From NCBI GenBank assembly GCA_028023455.1, contig JAQFVV010000186.1, forward strand, positions 1,302,001-1,366,000: DNA of 64,000 nucleotides, given 5' to 3'. The stretch is from Epiperipatus broadwayi (taxonomy: Eukaryota; Onychophora; Udeonychophora; Euonychophora; Peripatidae). Below the pieces are notes generated by a model. It was not told the DNA's origin. It searched no databases and was given only the letters and a program-made list of their open reading frames with translations. The position numbers and the translations under genes were made by a program. How positions within the stretch are numbered: position 1 is the first letter of the stretch; each line of letters opens with the position of its first letter. Below are positions 25,576 through 37,989 of the stretch, one piece after another.

Positions 25576-25719
25576 GATAATCACTCCAGGCAGGCTCACA
25601 TCTTTCCCAAGGCAATTCACTAGAGAATGACATATACATGTAGAATAATGACCATGCAATGATCATGTTATAATAGAAAGACACCATGGTAGAGATGATG
25701 ACCATTCCATACCCTAGTC
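25576..25719 (-). CDS. SLC6 transporter, exon C (TM3 and start of outer loop 2)
   Basis: The 144-base exon is bounded by TTTTAG acceptor and GTAAGT donor on the minus strand. It starts by completing a Gly codon from exon B (phase 1) and ends phase 1. It reads GLGYGMVIISTMVSFYYNMI, then IAWSLFYMYMSF, then SSELPWERCEPAWSDY. This is the SLC6 pattern of TM3 (YYN-x-I-I) followed by LPW-x-x-C, whose Cys is one partner of the conserved outer-loop disulphide. No stop or frameshift. Codon use and splice sites are clean, unlike the decayed retroelements around it, so it is under selection or recently so. GlyT-like assignment is by look only. Confidence 0.88.
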
Positions 25720-25894
25720 CTAAAATTAAATAATAGTCATAATATTAATGAAAGTAAGTATTATAACATTATTAATAATAAATAAACTACAAATCAAATG
25801 AACAAAATATTAACATGTATTAATATTTTTAAGAATGTATATAAAGTTCAGCTATAACAATAACATGGCTATTACTGTTTAAAAAATAGCTTAC

Positions 25895-26029
25895 CATGAA
25901 ATAATGGGCTGAATTTTTCATAGATTGCTATTGGACCTAAACTTGCATATTGACCAAATGACAGCTCAAGAAACATAAGAGGAAGGCCTGCTACTAGCAG
26001 CATGATGGCAAATGGAATTAAAAATGCAC
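25895..26029 (-). CDS. SLC6 transporter, exon B (TM2 and inner loop 1)
   Basis: The 135-base exon has acceptor TTTTAG and donor GTAAGC on the minus strand, phase 1 at both ends. It reads GAFLIPFAIMLLVAGLPLMF, then LELSFGQYASLGPIAIY, then EKFSPLFH. The G-A-F-L-I-P start after N-N-G-G, the G-x-P-L-x-F-L-E-L helix and the F-G-Q motif are hallmarks of TM2 and the following loop in SLC6 proteins. Only 175 bases separate it from exon C. The ELSFGQYAS wording resembles glycine transporters. Confidence 0.9.
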
Positions 26030-26296
26030 CTAAAACATATAAAACATAAAATTCTTATGTAATATTTTGTTGATATAAAACATTTTAAAGTAATATTTAT
26101 TAAAAGTATTATTTTTATTATATGTATATACTTTTCTGTGATAAAATAGAAAAATTATTGTAAAAACCTTCGGTCACCATTATGGAATAATATTGGAGAT
26201 GGTATTGTTATTACAGCTGCTCTTTATTAACAAGTGATTTCTTCAATGAGAGGCAAATGAAGAAGTATAATTTTTAAGTATCATTGATAGATATTT

Positions 26297-26575
26297 CCCC
26301 CAAGTTTAATTCTCTGTTCTCCACATCATACTATCAAAGAACTTTATATCAACCATCTATCCAACTCATATATGATTTTTTTTCAAATTCTTTTACTATT
26401 TCATGGAATCCACTTTAACACTTCAACTGTCCATTTGTTATTATCTCTTCTAATAACATGCCATCCAGAGCCAGATTAGTTTCTTAATTCTTTTAATAAT
26501 ATAAGTAATATGTGTCTATTCTTTCACCCATGTATTTAATTTTTGATTCCTTCTTGTTATTTCTAATATATATAC
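26297..26575 (-). mobile_element. RTE LINE 3' fragment, decayed
   Basis: The segment aligns with the 3' coding ends at 33.2, 41.2 and (reversed) 17.6-18.0 kb. Shared blocks include CATGGAATCCACTTT, TATTATCTCTTCTA and TCTTTCACCCATGTATTTAA. The minus sense matches the C-terminal region WAGHIAR...WMDEIRK. Many indels. Confidence 0.65.
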
Positions 26576-27169
26576 AGGACTTTTTTGTTATGTAACGTAA
26601 TGGAATGGCATTCCTACACTTCTTTTAGTGTATTTTTAATGTTTCAAATGTAATTAGATGAAACGGTATGCTTATTTATACATAATTACAATCCATATTT
26701 ATATAATTTGAACAAAAAATATGGTGTTTTATGAATCACATGAAATATGGATAAATTTAAAATTTGTGGTCTCATGTTATGAGAAGTGGACTTATCCATG
26801 TCCCCAATGGCTATTCATTGTCAATGACTGATTACAGTGACTTATGTGCATCCAGTGATTGACAATAAGTGTAATATTTAATTTCTTTATTTTTATGTAA
26901 ATTTGATATCATTATTATTAATTTTATTTATTTTCAGTGTAAACGTTTTTAAAAATAAAAAAAACATTTCCAGTTACTTCTCGACTGCCAATCCCACTAA
27001 TAAAAAGTCCAAAATGATGACAGAAAATATGGAACTATTGGTGCAAGTTGATGTTCGTGAATCATCTCAAGTGGAGAACATCATTCGGCCATAGACACTA
27101 ACATTAGGAAAATGAATCGAGATGAGAATTGGGAAAAACTTTGAATATTTTATTTTTATTAATATATAA

Positions 27170-27890
27170 TTCTTTGTACAATATTTCCACACATTTCATC
27201 ATAACAATACTCTTTTTATTAATACTTTCATCTTTTTTCTTATTGCTGCAATAACTTTCGTCCAATTCCAAGATGTAATTTTATATTTTTGAAACTTATT
27301 CTTTTCTATATTTTTTCTTGCCAATTTACAATTAAATTTTTTTGTATCATTAATAAATTCTTTTTATATCATTTTAGGGAATTTCAGATATATTACCAAA
27401 ATCACCCTTTTTATTATTTTGTTGTAATATCTTATACTCATATAAGGCTAAAACCTTAGTACATGTGCCTAGAGTGCTTAATTTATTACAAGAGAGATCT
27501 TTACAAAGATAAGAATGGCCCATTCTTATCTTCAACTTATTTTTCTATATATATAGGCAAATCTAAAGTATTATGATTTGAGAGCGTGAAGCTAATAAAT
27601 TTTTCACTGATTAAATCCACTATTTCTGTTAAACATTAACAATCATGAAATCTTTCGATTTACAATGAGTTAATAGTCAGATCTTAAATTTAGAAATATT
27701 TTGAATCAATTTAAAGCTGTAAATATTAATTTTTATTAAGTGCAATATCAGCACATAATATCTTATATAAGTACAATTTATCCAAACCACTTCAAATACT
27801 TTTTAGCAAAAATCTTTTATTGTACACATATACATACTCTTATGTTTTGACTGCCCTGCAGTCTTCTTCAGAGTTAATTTAATCTTAATG
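27170..27890 (-). mobile_element. Possible Penelope-like 5' part with hammerhead-like hairpin
   Basis: On the minus strand at 27876-27845 lies CTGAAGA, then stem GACTGC-AGG-GCAGTC, then AAAACATA. The order resembles a PLE hammerhead (CUGANGA, stem II, GAAAC) in which the G of GAAAC has become A. Further along (27350-27220) weak pieces NCKLARKNIEKNKFQKYKI and TSWNWTKVIAAIRKK could be the start of a PLE protein. Stem I is not convincing. Confidence 0.3.
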
Positions 27891-28660
27891 GACCATTTTT
27901 AGATATTTTATATTCCTTTTTTAGGAAAAAAAATCAAAAATTTGCCGGTGAATTATTGCTTTTGTATCAGCTTTGTTTGTTACAGTTCTTAGTAGATTCA
28001 GTTATTTTCCTATTGATCTCAGCAAAGATTGAGTTAGCTTTAAAATTTGCTAATATTTTTTTAAAAAGATAATACATTTTAATTTAAATTTCATTGGTGT
28101 ATTTCTGAAGGTTAGGAATGTTAACTGTTAATACTATTTTAAATGCTTATTATTCAACTTACATTCTCTGTTTGTTTTGTAGATATAGTTTAAGTAAGAT
28201 GTGCGAGAGGGTGATATAAAGCTTTTTTTGTTTGTAGACATAGTTTAAGTAAGATCCATAAGAGGGTGATTTAGAGATTTTTTTAAATCTCAATTGATAG
28301 TTTTTAAAATTGAACTTAATATATTTTAAATAATGGGTGATTTGGGAGGAGATTTCAGTTGAAAGCTTGATTTAATGATTTATTACACACATCTACAATA
28401 ATGTAAATATACTAAATCTGAAAGATGCATTAGAGGTATGCACATTAACTTATTGCAAAAATATCAAATGTCAAATTGATTTAAAGTACTTTCTGCAATC
28501 TTTTGAATCAATAAAACTTTTTAAACTCTAACCCAATTTGACATATAGAGTTTAATATAGTAAATAATAAATGTCATTTACACATGAATTCATATAGAAA
28601 TAGATTACATAACACATAGAGAATTTCAAAATATTTGAATACTAAAAAATAAAAAATAAT

Positions 28661-28945
28661 AGAAAGAAAAAATATTTTATTGTAAATGCTTTTATTTGTC
28701 ATATACTAAAAATCAAAAGAATAATTGTTTCTTCAATCATAATTGTAGTTTTTAGATTGAATTTGAAATAAAAGCAAGTGAATGGGGTATCCTCATAGGA
28801 ATGAATTAATTAATTTCTGGATATCCCGACCTTTCATTTCATGTTCAATCTAAAAACTCTTATTATGGTTGAAGAAATAATTTTTTTTTTCATTTCTAAT
28901 GCATGACAAATAAAAGCATTTACTATAAAATACTTTTTATGTCTA
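28661..28945. repeat. Inverted duplication inside an RTE fragment
   Basis: 28661-28771 is the approximate reverse complement of 28831-28945 (shared words include AAATGCTTTTATTTGTCAT and TTTTTAGATTGAA). The roughly 60-base spacer holds a small palindrome (GGGTATCC/GGATATCCC). The right arm is RTE coding sequence, so the left arm is a copied and inverted piece of it, as produced by twin priming. Confidence 0.6.
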
Positions 28946-29110
28946 CTATTTAAAATAGTTTCAATCTCTCTAAGTTTTGTATTAACATGCATCACACATT
29001 TCACTAATTGATAAACATTTCCTGTGTCGAATCTAATAAAAACATTACTATCCTGAAATATATATTTTCTGTTAGTTAAAATATAATCCAAAAAGCTATA
29101 TGTTCATTTT
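28831..29110 (-). mobile_element. RTE LINE endonuclease fragment
   Basis: The minus frame gives DYILTNRKYIFQDSNVFIRF, then DTGN, then VNTKLREIET. This matches the end of the RTE AP-endonuclease at 12.6 kb (LDYIWANRKYIFQD, then IGSDH), but here the S-D-H is lost. It is a short internal piece. Confidence 0.65.
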
Positions 29111-32100
29111 GGATGTGTACTTCGATCTATTAAATTTTTTCTAAAAAAGAATAATATATATTGTAGCTATGTGTAACTACATCATGCATTAAATGTAAAT
29201 GTCAAATATAAAAGCTAATAATCAATTGTGTTATGAACAATTATCCTAGAAATTGGAGATAATGGCTGTAATAGTGAAAGAGGGGTACTCGATTTGTATT
29301 GCTATAGATGTGCTATAAAAGGTTTTCAGCAGGTGATGGGAGGGATCTTTTCTCAGTTTATTGTTTTTCTTGATATGTTTTGTCTGCTGGGCAGTTAAGG
29401 GTTTGCTGATCTAATAGAAATATTCTAATTGTAAAGCAGTGGAGAACTTTATGAAAGAAGGCAGAGCTGAGACTAGCTTCAAATTACAGTCTGATTGCTT
29501 GATCAACTCTTGGTTGGCTGCTGTTGTTATTGTATAGATTTCTAGAGAAAGCTGATAAATATAAAAATGCCTAAATGTTACCATTAAAATTCTAATGAAG
29601 TAAACTCCTGATGTTAATGCTCCAGCCAGACTCCTACACTGCTATCATGTAGCAATAGATGCTGGCTGCTGATGATGAACACCTCAATTCCTACATTTCA
29701 CTGTGAAGGGAAGCCCTCACTGCCTTGTTGTCATGTTTCATGGCATGTTTAAAAGTTACTAAGTCTGGAGATGGTTAATGGAAAGAAACTAGAAGGAAGT
29801 CAGAGGGTATAATTTTTTTTAATTTTTATTTATTCTCATTATATCTTGTTGCTATAAATTTTATTGCATTTTTTTATTATTTGTATTTTTTTTTGTTTCT
29901 CTATAAATTATTATTTGATTTTCCTACTTTAAAACAGTTCTACCAAATTAATTTCTGGAATGCTTGTGTGTATGTTGAGGCATATATATATATATGTTTG
30001 TTTATTGTTGTTGTTTGCTTTTAACACACTGCTCTATATGAGAAAAGAGAAACTTACTTTGTATGAAATTATTATATTCGTGCTGATTTGGTGTTTTTGT
30101 TTTGTTTGTTGGTAATGGTATTTCCTTTTTGGAAGTGTTTTTTTCGTCTCGAAAATGGCACATAAAGGTGAGGTTTAGGTTCAGCCTTTCAAAGATATAC
30201 CACCTAAAAAATCGTGGTACCAATTAGCAGGGTATTTGACTTTTGAGTAGGAAGAAATCTAAAAATATAATCGATTTTGGTTTGATATCACTTATTTAAA
30301 CTTAAATTTAATAACTTAAAATTTTTTTTTATTCTTGTTATTAATATTGAGTTTATGTTGATGCCTTATTCTGATGCCTGACATTGACATTATGTTATAT
30401 CTTGTGTGCATCGCATGAATTATAGAGTAGGCATTGTGCAGTACAGTATCATTAATTGCTATTTATGTCAAAAAATATCCAACAGATTGAACATGAAAAA
30501 CTGTTATACTTAGGAGAGAGGGGTGTTACAAAATTTATGTTTTGCAAAGTGGGCAGTGGTCCGAAAAAGTTTAGGAACCTATTCTTTAGATTAAATAAAA
30601 TCTACCTTTGTAATTACTGTCTTTTACATAATTTTTATAAACAATTTTGCTTTGGTTTGTTTATTTCTTATCTCAGTTTATCATATTAAAGTTTATATAT
30701 ATATATATTTTTACAATATTCGTACTGTTGATCATTATATTAAGGCAATTTAAGTTTTTGCTATTTTCATAAGAAATTGTTAAAAATGTAATTTCTGTCA
30801 TATTTTTTAAATTAATAATTCCCACCTTTTAAATTTAATTTTAAATCAAAATTTAGTTTTCTGCCAATTATATACATTTTATTATCTAATAAATTTGTAT
30901 CTTTGTTTTTTATTACTTCTCTTGACATTTTATAATAGCCCACTGACATATTTCTTAAAGCATTTTTTATTATTACTCCTTTGAACTATGCAAATTTCAC
31001 AATATTTGCCTATTTGATTACTGTGTTTTTATTCTACTTTGAATCTTACATAAACAATGATTATTATTAAATGGAAAAATATATGTATTATTTTAATTTT
31101 TATATCATGTATTTATTAACTACATGTTACCTTATAAAAATAATTAATATTTACTTTGCTCATTTTTTATTCTAACCTATAATCTTTTACAATATTGTCT
31201 TATCTTTCTGTTATTTTATGACATTTCATTCTTTATTATCATTATTTAATTAATTTTTACATTTATTTCATTTGTTTTTTATCAGTGAGTGGTTAACATA
31301 TCATCCTCCTATTATTACCACCTGGAGATTGAGTTCAATCTGGGTATACCAGAACTTTTTTTAAACCCTCACATGGATATAAATATTTCAATATCCAGTC
31401 CATAGCTAACACTATTGGAAATGAGTATATGCTTATTATTATCTAAAAAGTTCAAGATTAATCTGAACTGGTCAGAAGAATGCCATCTTCATCTTCACAC
31501 TCATTCCTTTGCTTGTATATCTGAATAATCTCTAGATCATCTGGAACAATATAAGATTTACAAAATATATAAATTTTTACTTTAAGACCACACTTTTTTT
31601 ATATTAAATCTATGATAACTGAAAAAAACAATTTCCATACTTTATATTTCTTTTCAAAGGTTCTCATAATCTTTCAAATAGATCTACTACAAGTAAAGTT
31701 TGCTTTTTTATTTCTGACAATCAATTCATCAGTATATGAACATTATAAAGATCTCCATCTCAGGTGCTATATTTAGGCTATTGACTAGTTACACAGATTG
31801 CAAATAGTGGAAGGGCCTTTAGATATGAACATTAACTATGAATAATAAATAAATGGTACCCAACCAAGAGTATGTATATTCTTCAAAGGATAAGTACTGC
31901 TACTAATTCAAATAATCTTTTGTATTGCCTCTTTTCCTTCTTCAAGCACTTAAGGTAATATGAGCCCATGATTAATTACATTTCACATTTCTGACTTAAT
32001 TTGATTGCAAACTTTTAAAAGCACAAGCTTTTAAAAATTGAGAAATTAACAAACTATCAATCTTTAGTTCCAATCACTAATGTTTTATTGTTGGAACTGA

Positions 32101-33150
32101 TTATAGACAAGGGGTGTAGCAGCACCATCTGATGGCGGCAGTACAGTCCCTCCTCAACTACCTTTTTTTAATAATTTGGACTTTCAATGTATTTCTTGTG
32201 TATATATATCCTGACATTTTTATTTTTCGATTTAATTGCAGAAATTTTGCTGTTAGGAAGGGGGTAGGTGTTTATCGTATTTTCATGGAATTTTTTTTTT
32301 AATTTGAATTTCATAGCATTTTGTTGTTTTCTTTTTTATTTGTCAACTTTCACCCACTTTCATCGCTTTTTTTTTATTTGAATTTCATAGCATTTTTTTT
32401 ATTTGTCAATTTTCTGCCACTTTTGTAAATAAATTTATCACTTGCAGATTTCAGACCAATTGTTGATGATGTCACAGCGCCATCTGATGACAGCAGTCTG
32501 GTCATTCTTCAACTACCTCTGAAAATAATAATGAATTCTTTATAACAGCCACATGAATATCAGTAATAATTTTTCACATAAAAAGCCCTTTTCAACACCT
32601 GTTTGATGCCCTTTTCAAATGTTACTAATCTATTTAAGTTAACAAACTACAAAACCATTTAGTGTTCAATAATGAAATTAAAACAAGCAATAACAATATA
32701 AATCATTAACATAAATCAAAACCCTCATATATAAATCCAATAATTACAAAATAATTGATTACATCATAATACACTAAATAAATATTATATGCATTTTTAA
32801 AATTTAATTTAGAGCAGTCTGGTAAAGCTGGAAGGTTTGGAGAATTATTCATTAGATTGATAAAAATAATATCAGGAGCTGTAGTAAAGCAAAAGACTAT
32901 GAAAAGCCTAAATATAAATATTAGAAATCTATTTTTTTAATATAGCTACATGAAATGGGCAAGCTTTATTTTATATAAAGAGCAGAGTAGAATAAAGCAT
33001 TAATGGCTTAAGATATGTCATGATTTAAATTAGAGAAATGTTTTTGGAAAGACATACTAGTTAGTGAAAGGAGAATGCAAAGTGATGGATTGGCTGTAAT
33101 TTCTAATTTAGTTTTTTCTATTCTTGGAATTTTTCAAAGTAAGAAACTTG
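29111..33150. other. Intronic stretch without recognised gene
   Basis: 29240-29760 is less AT-rich than its surroundings but gives no long frame. 30552-30575 (CAGTGGTCCGAAAAAGTTT) resembles a hAT terminal sequence, but no partner end was found. 31283-31340 looks weakly tRNA-derived (GTGGTTAACATATC, GAGTTCAATCTGG). 32.1-32.5 kb has a direct repeat listed separately. Confidence 0.45.
32095..32530. repeat. Direct repeats around an internal duplication
   Basis: AGCACCATCTGATGGCGGCA near 32119 and AGCGCCATCTGATGACAGCA near 32475 are direct repeats about 355 bases apart, each followed by a TTCAACTACC-like end. Between them, ATTTGAATTTCATAGCATTT occurs twice (near 32303 and 32378). This may be a terminally repeated element or a short tandem array. 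Confidence 0.5.
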
Positions 33151-33156
33151 GTTTGA

Positions 33157-33572
33157 ATAATTATCATAATAATCATCAAAAATTATCAATCCATTGCAGG
33201 ATGAAGGTCTCTTCAAGTGCAATCCATCTTCTCCAATCTCTAGCTTCTCTTCTCCACATAATCCCTGCATATTTTCTTATTTCATCCATCCATCTCATAT
33301 GTGGTCTATTTCTGAATCATTTACAATCTCTTGGAATCCAGTTTAAGATTTCAATCATCCATCTATTATTATCTCTTTTAGAAATATGTCCAGCCCAACT
33401 TCATTTCAGTTTTTTAATTTTTTGAATGAGATCAGTAACACCTGTTTGTTCTCTTACCCATATATTGCATTTTCAATCTCTTCTTGTTACTCCTAACATG
33501 CATCTCTCCATATTTCTTTGAGTGGTCTGAAGTCTCTGTAGTGTCCAAGTTTCAGATCCATAAGTAAGAACT
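33157..33572 (-). mobile_element. RTE LINE 3' fragment
   Basis: On the minus strand it carries the RTE C-terminal region ending in a Q-W-I-D-like codon run near 33200, followed by an AT-rich GATGATT-type tail at the low-coordinate end. Blocks match the copy at 17.4-18.0 kb (GTGGTCTGAAG, CAGTAACACCTGTTTGTTCT). It is 5'-truncated at about 33572, just after the SETWT block. Confidence 0.75.
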
Positions 33573-33849
33573 GAATAATAATACCAGTGCTTAATAATAT
33601 CAGTGAATAATAACATCAGTTCTTATTTCATTAACACCTATTCTCCAAGATTAGATTAAAAAAAGGCAGAAAGAAAAGATTTTTATTCATTTCTGGATAA
33701 CATTATTTTTGCAAAACTACTAAAAGATTTATTTTTTGGAGATTTTAATGCACATCTATTTTGATATAAATAGTAGACTTTGTTCAAAAATTGTGGAAAT
33801 TGTAATTTTCTGATATTTTTGAATTTTTTTCTCAATCATAAACACTTCG

Positions 33850-34270
33850 TTTATTATATATAGAGCTCGCAAATAAGCTCTTAAGAAGTTTTGCAGAATA
33901 TCTCCAACCCCAGACTGGTTTCTGCTACTAGATTCCTCAGTGAGGTACTAGGATATTCAAGCATTAGATTAAAAATACCAGGACAAGCCCAGAACTTTAT
34001 CTAATGGATAACTATTAAGTAGAAAATCTGAAATTTTCAGACATCCATATGTCTTCCAATCCAGCTATCTAACTTAAATAACGATATGGGAGTGAACTAA
34101 GTTCAGATAACCATATATTAATAGCTTTAGCAATATAAAATTGCCAAAGTGTTAATAACAAAAAATAAAATTACAAAGAAATCAAGTCATTTAACACATG
34201 ACCTAATTTAACAAGCTTGTATTACAAATATTCATTAAGCAGAAAAATGGCTATAATGAAAAATACATGT
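33850..34270 (-). mobile_element. Single unit of a related hammerhead-bearing repeat
   Basis: The roughly 420-base block interrupts the LINE between its G-D-F-N and H-R-L-V parts. It shares the CCCCAGACTGGTTTCTG core segment with the repeat at 8.3 kb, but most of the unit is diverged. No target duplication could be fixed. Confidence 0.45.
33907..33946 (-). ncRNA. Hammerhead-ribozyme-like motif with changed stem I pair
   Basis: Minus strand: stem I ACCUCA; core CUGAGGA (position 7 may vary in hammerheads); GAAA; CCAGUC; stem I 3' strand UGGGGU. The sixth stem I pair is A-U here where the copies at 8.3 and 54.6 kb have U-A, a two-sided change that keeps pairing. Stem II is weak in this copy. 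The predicted cut is between 33913 and 33912. Confidence 0.45.
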
Positions 34271-36299
34271 GCCAGAGCTGAAAACAATAGCATTTAATAA
34301 TTAATATTAGTCTGAAGTCAGAATACAAAGAAATCCATATTACATGAGCAGTTAGAGAAGATTGTTGGATGAATCATAGATTAGTAAACTGTAAGATTTA
34401 AAATGATAGGTACATTAAAAATAGAACTTATTCCAATCATTCTCACAAGAAGACTAACATTTTTTTTTCTAAGTATCTACTATAGGTATTAAACTTCAAC
34501 AATTTTTCAAGATTAAAATTGATAATTTGGATCAAAAAAATTATCGTATTATTGAAGTATAGAATTACCTTAAAATGCTCATTATGGATACAAGTAAATC
34601 TATTTTTAAGTTCACTAAAAGGAAAAATCATTACCATTTTTCTGCCAATGTTATTAATGATTTGATTAAAGGAAAACACGTGACATTTTCTGTTTGTTAG
34701 AATAATAAATTAAGTGTTTAGATTTATTGCACTGGAATTAAAAATGATTGGTAGATTAAAACAGACTTTCACTAACTGTGATCATTTTAGATCATTTGTT
34801 GTTGTCAAATACAGTAATAACATTCTTTTACATGATGAAAATGGTATTTCAAATAAGTAGAAAGAATATTTTGATAATGTTTGATTAGTGATACATGAAT
34901 TGGGTTGATGACTTGTAATAATATTTTATCTATTCATTTAGGCTTGGATAACGTTTAATCAAGTCAAAAGAGTTCCTTGTAATGTTAAAAAAGAATAACT
35001 GCAGGCACTGAAGTAATACCTTTAGACATTTTAAAATATGGTAGTGATGTGTTATTTCAAAAATATTGGAATGTTTGAGGAATATAAAGAGTCATGAAGT
35101 TGAGTTTCCTAACTCAAGGATGTTTCTATTGTTCCAAATTTTTAAAAATAAATGCAATAAACAAGGTTGTAGTAATTACCATAGAATATTATTATTATTA
35201 TTATCTATTACAGTAATGGTACAAGGATTTTGTTAAATAGATTACTTTTAGTTATAGTTTGAATACTTAATGAAATAGGGATCAAGATGCATTAAAGGTT
35301 TGATTGTGGAATTTTTAATTTGAATTGATTTAAAATAAACAAGAACTTTATCTTCTTTAATTTTGGATTTACACTTTAGTATTGAATGCATGTTGTCTTT
35401 GTTTAATGGTTAATATTCAAAAAAATTATGAAGAAAATTCCTTAGTAACTTTTAGCTGAGATGTTATCAATATGAGAAAGACAATTTAAATACTTTGGTA
35501 TTCTTATAAGTAGAATCGTGGATTTAGCTATCGAGATGCAGCATATGTTCAATCTAATGTTACTGATTTTAACAAGTTAATAGAAAAGGAAGAACTTTTG
35601 CAATTGAATGAGCTGCAAATAGAACTATTATTTTAACTAATTTAATGCATGGAAATGATATTGGAAATACCTTATTGACATAATATGAAAGCATAAGAAA
35701 AGTTTCATTTAATGAATGTTCCCTTTTTTTTCAGCCACCTGGAGCCTACTGAAAATTTCAGATGCACAATAGAACTTAATCATGATCAAACTGGAGCAAT
35801 TACCATCTAAAGATTTAGGAGCAAGGATAATAAACTGCAAAGTGCCTAAATTTTTACATATGGCCATACAAGAAGGAGTTCTAATTAAGTTAGCAGAATA
35901 ATAGCATCATAGATTTGAGCCATGGGAAAAGAATCAATGACTCCTAGTGTTTTTATTAAAACATGTGACATAATCTAAATAATAAAGTTTTGTTATAAAA
36001 AAAAGAATGTTCCCTAAAATTTTAAATATATAATTGCAACATGATAAAACTGAGTAAATAAAAAAACAAAAGAATTCCTGAAAAGGGTTTTATGATGACC
36101 TTGAACATGATTTTTGTAGAAGAAATAACCATGAGGACTATCTGAAAGGTTTTTTAAAGTATATTGTTAATTTTTTCTATTGAGAAGTTATGGCAGACAG
36201 TAAATACATTGGGAAGCTATAATTAGACATGGTGTTAAAGTATTGCAGAAAGAAAATATTTTTGTGGAAGAAGTTAAAAGCCAGCATTCAAAAATATAA

Positions 36300-37850
36300 A
36301 ATATGTATCAAATAGATAAATCAACTAAAACATTGCATGTATGGACATAATTGAGATTCATAGTAATTACATTAATATTTGCTACCAGAAGACTATTTTC
36401 CATGTGTGATAAATAACTCAAAGCACATCATTAAAAAACTTGGAACTATGTGGTTTTATCGAGATATGAATGCTGATTATGAATAGGATACAACTTTGCT
36501 TATTTACATGAAGAAAACTATGCCATAAAAGAGAACTGAACTGTAAGACCTATCATATATTAGCCTATAGTAATATTCTATTTTCATCATCTACAATCAT
36601 TTATTTTTAAGAAGGTTAATTCAAATAATGACTAAATTTATAACAACTATTATCAAAGATGTGTGTGAAATATAGAATTTAAGCTTATGATGATAATAAA
36701 TACAATGATTAAAACATTTTATTATATGTGTAAAATCTTTTATATTCAAAATTAAGACCTTAGAATTAATTTTAGTATGGGTGGGTGTATATATATTCAG
36801 AATTTCATTTAAATTTCATATTTATGACAAAGAGTTAATTTTAATATTTTGTATTTCATTTATTTTATGATTTTATGATAGCTACTAATATATAAGCAAC
36901 AATTTCATTATTTTATAATTAATGTAAATACATTATTTTATTATTAAATTTAATTATTTTGCTGTTTGAACCCATTCCAAACACACCCCATTAATACACC
37001 AATAAATCTGACAAGTCATGCAATTCCCTGGAGGACATACTGTGACAATGGAGGTAGATCAAGACAAATGTTGATGATCAGAGGTAATAATTTATCCATA
37101 AATATTCTTTTTATAATGAAAATGATGCCAAAGGTTAATTTAAATTGGACCTTAAAGAAATAAAACAAATTTTTTGGAGTGTGCTAATACTATTTCAACC
37201 ATCGTGATCACAGTGTTTTATTGTACTTAATGTGAATCATTACATTTTGATGTTGCAAGAATTGTGAATAGACTGACATATTATCATTACAATATATACT
37301 ACATTATAAAATTAAAAATTATTATTTAATTGAATTGACAGTTCTGTGAAGTCACCAATTAAACAACACAAAAAATCATTATTGCCATTTTGATTAAACC
37401 AATCAAGTCAAACCACTAAGAGATTCAAATATATTATAGAATATGATATATTAGAATAATTTTAAGAATTATCTTTATAGTAAGAATTTTTACTTAATAA
37501 TTAATATATTCTATTCCATAACCATCTGAATTATATCTTTATGTATTAAACCATACATTTCCAATATATAGCTGATTTCCAAATATAATCCTCGTGCTAA
37601 CAGCTAAAACCTAAGAATGAACAAGAGATTGTAAATTGTATTGTTTTTCAAGTGTTGGCTGTCATCACATGAATACTTAAAGTCAAAATTTATTTAACAT
37701 AGAGTAAAATTATTCTAAAATAATTTTAGCTCAAATGAACTTAAAATTTATTTCAATATTAATTGCTTGAAATGTTTTTTTTTTGATTTGGTATTGCATA
37801 TATGTAATATTTTTGTATCAATATTTATTCTAGATTCAACTTATAGTAAA
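36300..37850. other. Intronic AT-rich stretch without recognised gene
   Basis: No supported gene or bounded element. 36966-37160 is slightly less AT-rich but matches nothing I recognise. Confidence 0.45.
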
Positions 37851-37989
37851 ATCACTTGGAATCAGATTAAAAAATATGGGAGTAAAAGGGATGTAAAAAG
37901 AACATATGTTTTCCTAAATGGAAAGTAGTTTACATGTATCACCATGTTTATTGACAAAATCATTGTTTTAATGATCTCAATGATTTCTC

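Larger units (their letters stand above)
33680..36290 (+). mobile_element. Decayed LINE of a second family, with insertion
   Basis: DLFFGDFNAHL near 33738 is the G-D-F-N-A block of an AP-endonuclease. CWMNHRLVN near 34365 matches the CW-x-(D/N)-HRLV end of that domain in this LINE family. LDILKYGSD near 35027 and a VPKFLK-like block near 35140 match its RT N-terminus. A YGEL-like ending (FYDDLEHDFCRRNN) lies near 36088. Stops are everywhere. Bases about 33850-34270 do not belong to the LINE and look like an inserted hammerhead-type repeat unit. Confidence 0.6.

Noticed and set aside
30456-30689. 77-codon plus-strand open frame
   Set aside because: No recognised domain and AT-rich composition; it includes a possible hAT-terminal word, so more likely repeat sequence than a gene.
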